A DNA stretch of 64,000 bases. It comes from Cytophagales bacterium (GTDB taxonomy: Bacteria; Bacteroidota; Bacteroidia; Cytophagales; 172606-1). Below are positions 28,066 through 37,950 of the stretch, piece by piece. The translations under genes and the position numbers were made by a program. Position 1 is the first letter of the stretch. Every line of letters starts with the position of its first letter. The stretch lies in contig JAUJNL010000028.1 in assembly GCA_030448185.1 (NCBI GenBank), positions 1 to 64,000 of the forward strand, given 5' to 3'. The notes under the pieces were generated by a model. The model ran no database searches, was not told where the DNA came from, and was given only the letters and a program-made list of their open reading frames with translations.

Positions 28066-29091
28066 ATGGGTATGCCTCCTTCTATTCCGCCTCATATCGA
28101 CCAACCACTGTTAATCCGCTTCCTGGACGGGGAAGCGACCCCGGAAGAACAACAGCAGGTAGAGACCTGGGCAGCGGCGGACCCCAGGCACCAACGATAC
28201 CTGGAGGAGATGGCCCTGCTGTGGCAAAATAGTGCTTGGGCTAAATAATTTGCGTCGATTGATGCTACCCAGGACTGGCAAAAGGTAAAGGCTAAAATGA
28301 GGGTGAACGAGCCGGAAGCGAACCTGATACCTCTGCATCAAAAGTACCAATGGGTATATTCCTGGCTGAAAATAGCGGCGGTAGCCGTGCTGGTGCTAGG
28401 CCTGGTAATAGGCTTCAATGACAGGCTGAGGCAACTTCTGTTGAATAACCAGAAGGTAGCAGTAGCTACCACCCAACCCATCCAACTCACGCTTTCGGAT
28501 GGCACCAGGGTGTATTTAAACAAAAATGCCCGTCTAACCTATCCGAAAAGTTTCACCGGCCCGACCAGAGCAGTAAGCCTGTCGGGGGAAGCCTTCTTTG
28601 AGGTAGCCAAAAACCCGGAAAAGTCTTTTTTGATCACCTCCGGTGCCGTGGTGACTCGGGTACTAGGAACCTCTTTTAATGTAAATGCCTCCCGGAAAGA
28701 CTCCGTGCTGGTAACCGTGCTCACCGGGAAAGTAGCCGTGTCTGAGAGAGAAAAGAAGGAAGCTCAGTTAAGCTTAACGCCAGGAGAAATAGGCATCTAT
28801 CATAAGGGCATATTTTCAGAAGCACCTAATACCGATCCAAATTTTCTGGCCTGGAAAACCGGCATACTCACGTTTAGTAATACACCTTTGCCCATTGTGA
28901 TCAGAGACTTAAGTAGCTACTACAGCCAACCAATCCAACTGGAAAGTAAGGGGCTAGCAACTTGTGCCCTCACTGCTACCTTCCGGCAGCAAAGCCTGGA
29001 GGAGGTACTTTCCGAAATGCAACTGGTCCTGCCAATTCAAGTCCAAAGAAAGGGCCGCACTATTCTCCTTACGGGCGAAGGATGCCAGTAA
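28066..29091 (+). pseudogene. FecR-family anti-sigma factor with premature stop
   Basis: The N-terminal cytoplasmic part (HIDQPLLIRFLDGEATPEEQQQVETWAAADPRHQRYLEEM) is the FecR sigma-binding helical domain. An in-frame TAA at 28246-28248 follows QNSAWAK, and the same frame continues ASIDATQDWQKVKAKM. The membrane helix is WLKIAAVAVLVLGLVIGF. The periplasmic FecR domain follows (LTLSDGTRVYLNKNARLTYPKSF, EAFFEVAKNPEKSFLITSGAVVTRVLGTSFNV), and the STN-like C terminus reads SYYSQPIQLESKGLATCALTATF. Without the stop it is a normal 342-residue protein. Starts at 28033 (GTG) and 28072 are alternatives. Confidence 0.8.
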
Positions 29092-29162
29092 GTGGCTGCC
29101 TGAAAGGCAGGGATTAGTCCTTGATGAACCTAATACACTTCTCATAATTACCATTCCGTTGC

Positions 29163-31782
29163 ATGCGCACACTACGACTGCTCTTTTGGCTTTTGCTTAT
29201 CCCTATGCCCTGGCTCTACGCCCAGAATACTGAAGATTTGCTGGAGAAGCAGATTCGTCTGGAGAAAACCACTGGTACGGTGCAGGAAATCTTGCAGGAA
29301 CTGAGCCAGCTAGGCGGCTTTACCTTTTCCTACAGCAATCACCTGCCCCTGCAAAAACAGGTAACCATTCAACGCGCCGAGCAATCTTTACGGGAACATT
29401 TGGCGGAAGTATTTGCTGGAGAACTGATTGAGTATATTGTCCGGAATGATAAGGTCCTGCTCCGTAATAAGCTTAACCCGCAAAAAGGAGAACCAACTAA
29501 AGGGAAAATTACCATCAGCGGCTACGTGCGGGAAAAGGGCAGCGGCGAGTTGCTGCCCGGCGTGAACGTGTACCTGCCCGGCAGTACCACCGGCACTCCT
29601 ACCAATCAGTACGGCTTTTACTCACTGACCCTGCCCGAAAGCGATTCCCTGACGCTGATCTTCTCCTTTGTGGGGTATCAACCGGAAGTCCATAGGTTCT
29701 CCCTGCGGCAGCCCAGGGAGTTGAATGTAGAACTGCAAGCCGGCACCATGCTGGCCGAGGTAGAGGTGCAGGGGAGTCAACCGGAGCAGGTAAGTCAGTC
29801 AGTGCAAATGAGCCAGATCGAACTGCCAGTGTCTCAGATTAGAAAAGTGCCCGCTCTATTGGGGGAAAAAGACGTGCTCAAAGTACTGCAACTCATGCCC
29901 GGCGTGCAGAAAGGCACCGAAGGTAGCAGCGGCTTGTACGTACGCGGGGGTGGCCCCGACCAGAACCTAATCATTCTGGATGACGCAGTGGTATACAACG
30001 CTTCGCACCTGTTTGGCTTTTTCTCCCTGTTTAATGGCGATGCCCTCAAAAGTGTGGAACTCACTAAGGGTGGCTTCCCGGCCCGCTACGGCGGCCGTTT
30101 GTCATCGGTGCTGGAAATGACCATGAAGGAAGGCAACAAGGAGAAACTGCGCGGGGAAGGCGGTATCGGGCTGATTTCCTCCCGGCTCACGCTGGAGGGA
30201 CCGCTGCGGAAAAACAAGTCCTCCTTCCTGGTCTCCGGCCGGCGCACCTACGCTGACGCCCTTTTTCGCCCTTTTATTCCCAAGGGCGACGCGGGTTACT
30301 ACTTTTACGATCTGAATGCCAAGGTAAATTACGACTTTGGGCGCCGGAACAAACTGTACCTGAGTGGGTATTTTGGTCGCGACAATTTGTTTACCCGGAA
30401 GCGCTACGACGACCAGTCCTATCAACAGGCTAGGCTGGACTGGGGCAACGCCACGGGCACGCTCAGGTGGAACCACCTGTTTTCAGATAAACTCTTTACC
30501 AATACCTCGCTGATCTTTACTCATTACCGCCTCCGTACATTTGAGTCCGCCCAGGAGCCGGATGGGTCGGAGTATTTGCGGCAATATACATCCAGCATCC
30601 GGGACATTTCCCTCAAGCACGACTATGACTTTTTCCCCACCCCGAAGCACTTTGTCAAGTTCGGGCTCATCAGTACCTACCACCGCTTCACGCCGGATGC
30701 CCTCGTGCTCAAAGACACCGATGTCAATGAGCAGCGGCGGCAAGGCGAGGTCATCGACGTAGTAGAGTCGGGACTCTATTTGGAAGATACCTATAAGCCG
30801 TGGTCACGGCTGAAACTGAATGCGGGGGTGCGGTTGAGCCACTTTGCCCGGAAAAAGGGCGGATACGTGCGCGGAGAGCCGCGCCTGGCAGCCGCTTACA
30901 ACTTCACCGATGATCTTTCCCTGAAAGCATCCTACGCGCAGATGAATCAGTACGTGCACCTGCTCACGGGCACGGGCCTGGGCTTGCCCACGGACTTGTG
31001 GGTGCCGGCAACGGGAGAAGCTCCTCCGCAGCGGTCGCGGCAGGTGGCCGCCGGCATTGCCAAGGACTTTCCCCAAAAGGGACTGGCCCTCACGCTGGAA
31101 GGTTACTACAAGAAGATGGACAACGTGATTGGTTACCGCGAGGGAGCCAATTTCCTGCCCATCAACAACAGCGCGGAGAGTGCCAATCAAGTGCGCTGGC
31201 AACACAACGTGACCAGCGGGCAGGGATGGTCGTACGGCACCGAAATGCTGTTACAGAAAAAAGAAGGCCGTTTCACGGGCTGGGCTGCGTACACCCTCTC
31301 CTGGACGCTTTTGCAGTTCGACGAACTCAACTTCGGCCAGAAATACTTTGCCCGCTATGACCGGCGGCACGACATCTCCCTGGTGGGCATCTACGAAATC
31401 AGCCCCCGCATTACCCTGTCGGGCACCTGGGTGTACGGCACGGGCAACGCCATTACCCTGCCCGTCGCCTCCTTTAGGGTGGCGGAACATTTTCCTTCAG
31501 CCCTAACGTTAATCGAGGTTCGACTACCTCTTCCTCGGCCAATTACTACGGGAGAAAAACAGCTTCCGGATGGCCGCTTACCACCGACTGGACCTAGCCC
31601 TGCAGTTTCGCAAGCAAAAGAAGCGCTACGAGCGAACCTGGGAGTTTGGTCTCTACAACGCCTACAGCCGGCAGAACCCCTTCTATTACTACCTCCGCAC
31701 TGAACTGGAGGGAGGCAAAGTGCTCAAGCAAGTATCCCTGTTTCCCATTATTCCTTCCGTAAACTATCATTTCAAATTCTAA
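29163..31782 (+). CDS. TonB-dependent outer-membrane receptor with N-terminal STN domain (two frameshifts near the end)
   Basis: A FecA-like receptor of about 870 residues: signal peptide (LLFWLLLIPMPWLYAQ), STN signalling domain (GTVQEILQELSQLGGFTFSYSNHLPL), carboxypeptidase-regulatory domain (GYVREKGSGELLPGVNVYLPGS), plug (LQLMPGVQKGTEGSSGLYVRGGGPDQNLIILDDA) and beta-barrel. Near 31,490 a T and near 31,558 an A appear to be missing from homopolymers; restoring both gives a continuous C terminus (RMAAYHRLDLALQFRKQKKRYERTWEFGLYN...NYHFKF). The STN domain lets it signal to the FecR/ECF pair encoded upstream. It directly abuts the DUF4249 gene. Confidence 0.88.
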
Positions 31783-32654
31783 TGAAACTCTTCAAAAATA
31801 GTAGCCTGCTGGCCCTGGCCCTGCTGCTACTGGCCTGTGAAAAAGAAGTAACCTCCCCGAAACTTGCCGGCTACCAGAGCCAGTTGGTGATCAATGCGTT
31901 TATTTCTCCTCAGGATACGCTGCTGCGCGTACTGGTCCACCAGTCCAGAACCGTAACGGACGATCAGCCCGTTTATGCTAGTGGCGCCGTGACGGATGCT
32001 ACTATTTCCCTTTCCGACGGGCAGCGGACCATCCGGTTCCCACCGGCTCAATCAGATTCCATCCTCCGGGGGTACGTATACCAGGTCCGGGCGGAAGAAC
32101 TACCCATAAAGGCGGGCCATACCTATTACCTGGAAGTGCGTACCCCCGATGGGCGACTAGCCAAAGCGCAATGTACCGTCCCGGTCGCCAATACGACTGC
32201 CGAGTGGGTCATAGACTCTACTGAAGTATCGGAGAATGGCTTCAATTTCAAGCGGTACACCGGTAACTTGCGCTGGCAGGACCAGGCCGGGGAGGCAAAC
32301 TACTACCGGATAGCGGCGGAGGCTGCGATAACACAAACCAATAGGCGGGATCTGTTTATCCCGCTGTCCTGGGATGGGAACTATTCTGCCTTCTTCAGTG
32401 ATGAGCGGCTCGATGGCAGCGTATTCACCTCTCCTACCAATACCTTTTCTCTTAACCAGCTTGCTACCTCGGCTACCTTGTACGTCCACCTGCTTACCAC
32501 TGACCGTTCGTACTTTCAATACCACCGCACCCTGCGCAGCAACGAAACGGGCAACCCATTTGTCGAACCGGTCCTGATCTACTCCAATGTAGAAGGAGGT
32601 CTGGGGGTGTTTGCGGCGTTTAACCGCACCACGTTGGTTCTCAAATTAAAGTAA
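31782..32654 (+). CDS. DUF4249-family outer-membrane lipoprotein
   Basis: 290 residues with a lipoprotein signal (LLALALLLLAC, lipobox Cys at about residue 20), then VINAFISPQDTLLRVLVHQSRTV and SDGQRTIRF, the hallmark of DUF4249. These proteins sit next to TonB receptors in Bacteroidota and probably act as the surface-exposed partner of the receptor. The start overlaps the last base of the receptor stop, implying coupling. The gene is intact. Confidence 0.85.
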   Translation: MKLFKNSSLLALALLLLACEKEVTSPKLAGYQSQLVINAFISPQDTLLRVLVHQSRTVTDDQPVYASGAVTDATISLSDGQRTIRFPPAQSDSILRGYVYQVRAEELPIKAGHTYYLEVRTPDGRLAKAQCTVPVANTTAEWVIDSTEVSENGFNFKRYTGNLRWQDQAGEANYYRIAAEAAITQTNRRDLFIPLSWDGNYSAFFSDERLDGSVFTSPTNTFSLNQLATSATLYVHLLTTDRSYFQYHRTLRSNETGNPFVEPVLIYSNVEGGLGVFAAFNRTTLVLKLK

Positions 32655-32706
32655 AACTCAGTCCAGAACATACAACTGGGGTTCCCCCTTTTTAGTAGAT
32701 GGCTAG

Positions 32707-32790
32707 TTAAGCGCAAGCAACTATTTGATACTGGTAGTATTGCTCATACTGCTCCGGACTCCTGTACCCTAACGTCGAGTGCCTTTGTAA
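32707..32790 (-). pseudogene. IS3-family transposase (OrfB) C-terminal scrap
   Basis: The minus strand encodes RHSTLGYRSPEQYEQYYQYQ and a stop, the unmistakable tail of IS3-group OrfB transposases. Nothing further upstream matches, so only the last 25-28 codons survive. Confidence 0.7.
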
Positions 32791-32902
32791 GTCTCCCTGT
32801 TTTTCGGATAGAGTATAAACCGAGAACGGTAATAAATAACCTTAGTATAAGGAGACTGCTCGAATTGGTGTGCCTAGAGGGTGAAATGAGTAATTTTACC
32901 GC

Positions 32903-33694
32903 ATGGCGCAGGATTATGATAAGTTGCTCAAAGAAATTCTTCGGGAAGTGTTTCCAGCCATTACGGAAAAGGTCTTAGGCATACAGACCAGAAGAATCGA
33001 TCCTCTTCCCTTTGATTTACAATATACCACTGAGCTTAAAACGGATCAACTTTATAAAGTAACGCCTCTTACGGGCCCCGCCTTTGCTTTGCACGTAGAT
33101 TTACAGACGAAGAATGATAAAGCCATGCCTGCCCGGATGCTGGCCTATTGCGGTTTGATTCACTTACTGCATGGATTACCTGTGCATCAGTACGTTTTGT
33201 ATACGGGTAAGGGTAAGCTGTCCATGCCGGCTACCATTACCTTTCCAGCGTTTACTTACCAGTATCGTTTACTGGACATGCGACAATTCCCTTATCAGAC
33301 TTTCCTGCAGTCACAGCAGCCTGAGGAGGTATTGCTAGCCATTATTGCTGATTTTGGAGAGGAGTCAAGCCGATTGGTAACCCAGAAGATTTTGCGTAAG
33401 TTGAAGGAACTTTCGGTCAGTGAAGCAGAATTATCCCGAAGAGTAAAGCAGCTTAGCCGGCTGGGCACATTACGCAATATCAGTACAGTAATTATTCAAG
33501 AAGCACTTGCGATGGCAATTACACTGGACAAAACCAAAGATGGCCTTTATCAATTAGGCCAGCAGGAACGGCAAGAGGAGATTGCCTTGAACCTGCTCAA
33601 GGAAGGGTTAGCGGAGGAGATGATTATTCGGGTGACGGGTTTGACGCCTAAGGAAATTAATCAATTGAAACAACGCCTCTCCAGTAAGCAATAA
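32903..33694 (+). CDS. Rpn/YhgA-like PD-(D/E)XK nuclease (recombination-promoting nuclease family)
   Basis: 263 residues. YDKLLKEILREVFPAITEKVLG and LHVDLQTKNDKAMPARMLAYCGLIHLLHGLPVHQYVLY match the Rpn nuclease core: an acidic residue before beta-2, then D-x-Q-x-K, and a conserved Arg. The C-terminal tail QERQEEIALNLLKEGLAEEMIIRVTGLTPKEINQLKQRL is the typical amphipathic helix repeat. Homologues promote DNA recombination and have been linked to phage defence. It is intact and flanked by mobile-element scraps on both sides. Confidence 0.82.
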   Translation: MAQDYDKLLKEILREVFPAITEKVLGIQTRRIDPLPFDLQYTTELKTDQLYKVTPLTGPAFALHVDLQTKNDKAMPARMLAYCGLIHLLHGLPVHQYVLYTGKGKLSMPATITFPAFTYQYRLLDMRQFPYQTFLQSQQPEEVLLAIIADFGEESSRLVTQKILRKLKELSVSEAELSRRVKQLSRLGTLRNISTVIIQEALAMAITLDKTKDGLYQLGQQERQEEIALNLLKEGLAEEMIIRVTGLTPKEINQLKQRLSSKQ

Positions 33695-33853
33695 GGCTCA
33701 CTGGGAGCTCTTATGCATGCACATATTCAGTTGCTGCCGAATCGTCTTTGTTGTGATTCGAATTTAAGCTGTTTACCGTTTTTCAACTACTGGCAAAGGT
33801 TTCGCTTTAAAATAACAATAAAGCGAAACGGAAGAATTTATAAGTAGTTGAGT

Positions 33854-34065
33854 ATGAAAATCGGTTATGCCCGCGTGTCTACTCAAGACCAGAACATTGA
33901 TCTGCAACTGGACGCCCTCAAAAAGTATGAATGCTCGGTAATTTACTAGGAGAAAAAGAGCGGTAAGAATAGTGAGCGGCCAGAGCTCAAAAAAATGCTG
34001 CAAAGCATCCGGGAAGGAGATGTGCTGGTGATCTGGAAATTAGACCGGCTGGGTCGGTCATTAAC
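33854..34065 (+). pseudogene. Serine recombinase (resolvase) N-terminal fragment with internal stop
   Basis: MKIGYARVSTQDQNIDLQLDALKKYECSVIY carries the catalytic serine of Arg-x-Ser. An in-frame TAG (33947-33949) follows, then EKKSGKNSERPELKKMLQSIREGDVLVIWKLDRLGRSLT in the same frame. CAG to TAG would explain the stop. The catalytic domain ends abruptly at the junction with a sigma-factor remnant, so the helix-turn-helix domain is gone. Confidence 0.75.
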
Positions 34066-34330
34066 ACGGTGGCTAAACAGAAAACGTTCTATCAATTCAG
34101 AAGACGTAAACTGCTGCAAGACAAAGTTATTCCTGAGCTAACGGCCCAGCACACCAGTGAGGAGGAGTTGGATACCTGGAGCTTTTCGTCGCAAACAATT
34201 CGGGACAGCTAACTCAAGATGTTGTTTGCCATCTGCACCCCGCTCCTTGCTCCGCAAGCCCGGATTGGGTTGGCCTTGCGGATTCTTTAAGGAGGATCAT
34301 CTGCTTTCGGTCTGCATGAAGAACCAGGAT
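34063..34330 (+). pseudogene. ECF sigma factor (DUF6596/YlaC-like group) fragment
   Basis: In a new frame from 34063: TVAKQKTFYQFRRRKLLQDKVIPEL, HTSEEELDTWSFSSQTIRDS, stop TAA (34210-34212), LKMLFAIC...APQARIGLALRIL. This matches the middle part of sigma factors of the DUF6596 group, where IRDxQLxMLF is conserved, so CAA to TAA is the likely change. A frameshift near 34,238 follows. Both ends are missing. Confidence 0.6.
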
Positions 34331-34367
34331 CTTTACCCGGGTCTGATCTCCCGTTTACCTGATCTCC

Positions 34368-36047
34368 CTAATCCACCAACTCGGCCAGGGCCTGGTGAAT
34401 CTGACTGACGGCCATGGCCCCCTCTCCTACCGCTGAGGCTACCCGCTTAATAGACCCTGCCCGCACATCGCCGGCGGCAAATACCCCGGGTACGCTGGTT
34501 TCCAGCATCATTGCCGGCCGTTCCAGGGGCCAATCAGTTCGGGTAGCTTCAGCGCCCGTTTTCACAAAGCCCTTCTCATCCAGGTGCAGGCAACCCTTGA
34601 GCCACTGCGTATTGGGTACAGCTCCCAGCATCAGAAACAGGTGTCGGATGGGGCGGGTTTCCCTTTGGCTAGATTTATGATTCATCCAAGTGACTTCTTC
34701 TAAAAACCGGTTTCCTTTCAAAGCAATTACCTCGGTAAAAGGATGCAGAGTAATGCGGCTGGAAGCACTGATCCGCCGGATCAGGTAATCGGACATGCTG
34801 GCAGCCAGACTTTCACCTCGTACCAGCATGTGCACGTGGCGGGCGTAGCGCGACAGAAATACGGCGGCCTGTCCAGCCGAGTTTCCTCCCCCAATTACCA
34901 CCGCTTCTTCGTTTTTACAAATTTCGCCTTCCATCGCCGTGGCGGCATAATAAATACCAGCGCCTTCGAAAACCTCCCCGCGCGGCACGTTAAGTTTGCG
35001 GTAACGTGCTCCCGATGCCACAATCACCGTCCTGGTCTGTACCTGCATCTTTTGGTCGAGCTCTACCCGGTAAGGCCGCTGATTGCAATCAAGGGATTGT
35101 ACCCAGTAAGGCAAGGCAATAGTAGCCCCAAACTTATGGGCCTGCACCTGCGCCCGTCCGGCTAATCCCTGTCCGGAAATACCGAGCGGAAAACCCAGGT
35201 AATTCTCTATTTTAGAACTGGTACCCGCCTGTCCGCCGGGCGCTTCTGCCTCCAGCAGCAGCGTGCTTAATCCTTCGGAAGCCGCATACACGGCCGCCGA
35301 AAGTCCAGCCGGACCAGCGCCAATAATGGTAACATCGTAGGTATGATCGGGCTGAATCTGCTCCACCAGCCCCAAGGCCTGGGCCAATTCTAAATTGGAA
35401 GGATTACGCAGTAATTCTTCCTGATTATGGACCAGCACTACGGGCAACTCCTCGCGGTTTACTGCAAATTTACTAAGCAGTTGCTGGCCCGACTCCCCAA
35501 AATCCAGTAGCTGGAAGGGATACCCGTTACGTTCCAGAAAACGTTCCATGCGCAGCACATCGGCCGAGGGTTCAGTGGCAACGATGGTGACCGATCCCTG
35601 TTTATGAGAAATAAAGCCCATTCGCCGGAGTATAAAGGCCTGCATAATGAGTTCACCCACATCGGGTTCAGCCGCCATCATTTTTCTGAACTGCGTTCTG
35701 TTTACCCGAACCACCCGCCCGTCTACGCCCATGCGGCCACCTACCAGAATTTCCCGGTCGTTGAAAAGGTCTAGTTCGCCCGTAAACTGCTTCTCCCGGT
35801 GCACAGTAATGACTCGGGGACCTTCTACGGCATACTCATAAATCTCAATATTGCCTTCCAGCACGATGAAAAAGTCTACGCTCCGCTCCCCGCGCTCAAA
35901 GAGCACGGTGCCTTTGGGCAGTGACTCAACTGCCCCAAAAGGCTTTGTCCGGTCAATTTGCTCATCGGTAAGGGTAGGAAAGATTTGGGCGGTTCGGGTA
36001 TAGGGATCATTTGGATCAAGCGGCTGGTTGGGGATAACAGGTGTCAT
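34368..36047 (-). CDS. Cyclic-nucleotide-binding domain fused to thioredoxin-reductase-like flavoprotein
   Basis: 559 residues. Residues about 30-150 form a CRP-like cNMP-binding domain (LPKGTVLFERGERSVDFFIVLEGNIEIYE...FTGELDLFNDREILVGGRMG). A thioredoxin-like linker follows (RFLERNGYPFQLLDFGESGQQLL). The flavoprotein half has FAD-binding TIIGAGPAGLSAAVYAASEGLSTLLLEAE, GGQAGTSSKIENYLGFP, NADPH-binding AVVIGGGNSAGQAAVFLSRYA and VFAAGDVRAGSIKRVASAVGEGAMAV. The redox-active CxxC expected before the NADPH motif is replaced by ATAMEG, so it cannot act as a classical thioredoxin reductase. Intact. Confidence 0.9.
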   Translation of the reverse strand: MTPVIPNQPLDPNDPYTRTAQIFPTLTDEQIDRTKPFGAVESLPKGTVLFERGERSVDFFIVLEGNIEIYEYAVEGPRVITVHREKQFTGELDLFNDREILVGGRMGVDGRVVRVNRTQFRKMMAAEPDVGELIMQAFILRRMGFISHKQGSVTIVATEPSADVLRMERFLERNGYPFQLLDFGESGQQLLSKFAVNREELPVVLVHNQEELLRNPSNLELAQALGLVEQIQPDHTYDVTIIGAGPAGLSAAVYAASEGLSTLLLEAEAPGGQAGTSSKIENYLGFPLGISGQGLAGRAQVQAHKFGATIALPYWVQSLDCNQRPYRVELDQKMQVQTRTVIVASGARYRKLNVPRGEVFEGAGIYYAATAMEGEICKNEEAVVIGGGNSAGQAAVFLSRYARHVHMLVRGESLAASMSDYLIRRISASSRITLHPFTEVIALKGNRFLEEVTWMNHKSSQRETRPIRHLFLMLGAVPNTQWLKGCLHLDEKGFVKTGAEATRTDWPLERPAMMLETSVPGVFAAGDVRAGSIKRVASAVGEGAMAVSQIHQALAELVD

Positions 36048-36227
36048 ACTTAAATAACAGTGTCGGGTTGTTGTTCTAAACGGCCCGCTCTAAAGCAAAG
36101 TTCGCTATTTGCCCCATCCCTAGTCAATGGAGTGGGTACTTTTACCAATGATACGGGTTGCACGATGAGCCTTACACCACCTTACGGCTGGAAGCAGAAA
36201 ATAGTATACCTGTCAGGTTAAACGCAT

Positions 36228-37070
36228 TTAAATTTGGTTGATATTGGAGAGGATGTCTTTGAGGTAGTTATCATCCCAACCGGCCATTTTACGTCGGTTT
36301 TTGATACTTTCTTGGTCTGGGAGTTGATTAAGCATTTGCAGGGTAAGTTTGCGGGCAGTGGCTAGATTTTGAGGCGCATTGCCAGTTTTGATTCGGGCTG
36401 TATCTTCGCGAAAGACCACATCGAGTGTCCAGTGCAAACGGTTCTCAATACTCCAATGATTGCGGATAAAGTGATTGAACTGCTGGGCTGAGAGGGCAAC
36501 ATCCTCAAATAAAACCTGGTTTCACGGCTGGTGATTCCATTCTTTTCCCGGCTTGCTGCAATCATAATGATACTTTTCAGGTGCTTCCCGGCATGTAAAT
36601 CATCGAATAAGGCCAAGTGGTTTTCCACGTAACAGATTCGCTTTTCAATTCGTCCACTGCCAAAGTCTACCCATTCATCTTTCGGCAGGAATGCCTTATT
36701 TTCTCCATGCGTTCGCTGACTTGCTCATAAATGCTCTTTTGATTTTGCTTCAAAGCCATCAAGTAATGCCCCTGCTTTTCGACAATTAGATCCGCATTTG
36801 TTAATTGTCCCCCGGCGGACCCAAATGCACGCTTGTCGCCAGGCACAACTCACTACCGTATCTTTTAGGTCCAGGCTCTTAAGCAGTTCGGGAATGGCGG
36901 TTTTCTCGTTGCTTTTCTCCGATACTTTTTCCTGTCCCAAGACTAATTCATGTTCTGATACTAGAGACACTCACCAGACAAATCCCACTTTAGCCGTTCC
37001 CCTTAATACTTTCCCGTCCACATTAATCTGGGTAAGCTCCCTTTTCAAAGTGGGATTCCGTCGTGAAAGT
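36228..37070 (-). pseudogene. ISAs1-family transposase remnant, 5'-truncated and frameshifted
   Basis: Pieces in several frames: LKRELTQINVDGKVLRGTAKVG (catalytic region), SEHELVLGQEKVSEKSNEKTAIPELLKSLDL, HWSIENRLHWTLDVVFREDTARIKTGNAPQNLA (C-terminal Glu region) and the ending MAGWDDNYLKDILSNINQI. The N-terminal third is missing and no terminal repeats could be recognised. It differs in sequence from the element at 20.6 kb, so it is a separate, older insertion. Confidence 0.75.
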
Positions 37071-37213
37071 GGAAGGTGGGAAAAGAGTATATTTCACGCT
37101 CTTAACCACTTTACTAATGGCAAGCAAGAAGACCTATACTTGAGCCTATCTTCGTAGAAGAGATCCAGGAGTTTAAAGAAGAAGCCGTGCGATTGGCGGA
37201 CCTCACATGCACT

Positions 37214-37547
37214 TTGGGAGGAAAAATCGAAACTGGAGCCCGCCTCATTACCGAGACGCCCGAATCTAACCCGTATGGGCCGCATACGAATTGTTTTTAG
37301 CGAAAAAAACCAACAAAACCGTTCGAGCTGGGATCAGCTTGCCGTACTTTATGCGGTGCGTGGTCCCGGAGAGTTATTTGAAGAAGTAAAGGAACGACGA
37401 CTGGAGGTTACTGCCGAACCGGTGCTTTACCAGTGGCGCGAAGTGCGTCCCGGCGAAGCCGGTCATGTGCTACTCAAACAGAAGGCTTCCGACGAAATCT
37501 TTAAACAAGTGGTGGAAGACCTGATGGTGCAGGCTCCTAAAAAATAG
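37214..37547 (+). pseudogene. Nucleoside hydrolase-like protein, C-terminal fragment
   Basis: LGGKIETGARLITETPESNP, then AAYELFLAKKTNK and NRSSWDQLAVLYAVRG, ending EIFKQVVEDLMVQAPKK, across two frames. It parallels the C-terminal third of the nucleoside hydrolase domain in the 40.1-42.4 kb gene (GGGIGTGARL, KNRPSWDQLAVIYGVRG, VENLMVQAPKP). The 5' two-thirds are missing. It is a degraded paralogue, downstream of the ISAs1 remnant. Confidence 0.7.
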
Positions 37548-37723
37548 TGCATAAAGTGAGTCGCCTTTAACCTGCCCAGACTGAGTTTATATTTCAATTG
37601 ACTTGTTCTATTTTGCCAATCAATGAACGGCTGATTCAACTACCGCTGCCCCTCCTACTCTTGGGAAGGAAATTAGACTACAACGCTTAAATTATCCTCC
37701 CTCACCAGGCGTAGTTGTTAAAT

Positions 37724-37817
37724 TCAAGACTTTCGCGATTTTTACCCCCAATCCCTGAAGGGAGCTCGGAACACGTTCAGAAAAGTCCCCTTTAGGGGTG
37801 TTTTGCGAAAGTCCTGA
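37724..37817. repeat. Small inverted-repeat element
   Basis: Outer arms TCAAGACTTTCGC (37724-37736) and GCGAAAGTCCTGA (37805-37817) pair with one mismatch. A CCCCT-TT-AGGGG hairpin lies inside. It is non-coding and occupies the middle of the 400-bp gap before the sulfatase gene. Confidence 0.5.
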
Positions 37818-37876
37818 AACTATCAGAATTTTGAAGAGATGCATCAGATGGGGAAGCCTACTAACCAGTGGGTTGA

Positions 37877-37898
37877 CTGAAAACAAGTAGCATCAAAT
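37877..37898 (+). promoter_or_regulatory. Shared upstream motif, site f (before sulfatase gene)
   Basis: Reads CTGAAAACAAGTAGCATCAAAT, spoken of here as a divergent member of the CTGAAAAATAGTATCA motif family. It is 52 bp before the sulfatase start, in the sense direction. It is the weakest of the six sites. Confidence 0.4.
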
Positions 37899-37950
37899 CC
37901 CATAATTATGGTTTAGTTGACGGATTTATAGTCTAATCAATTTTTAACGT

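Noticed and set aside
27437-34330. Alternative genetic code (TAA/TAG as Gln)
   Set aside because: Many intact genes here end with TAA or TAG at the expected C terminus, so the stops are read as stops.
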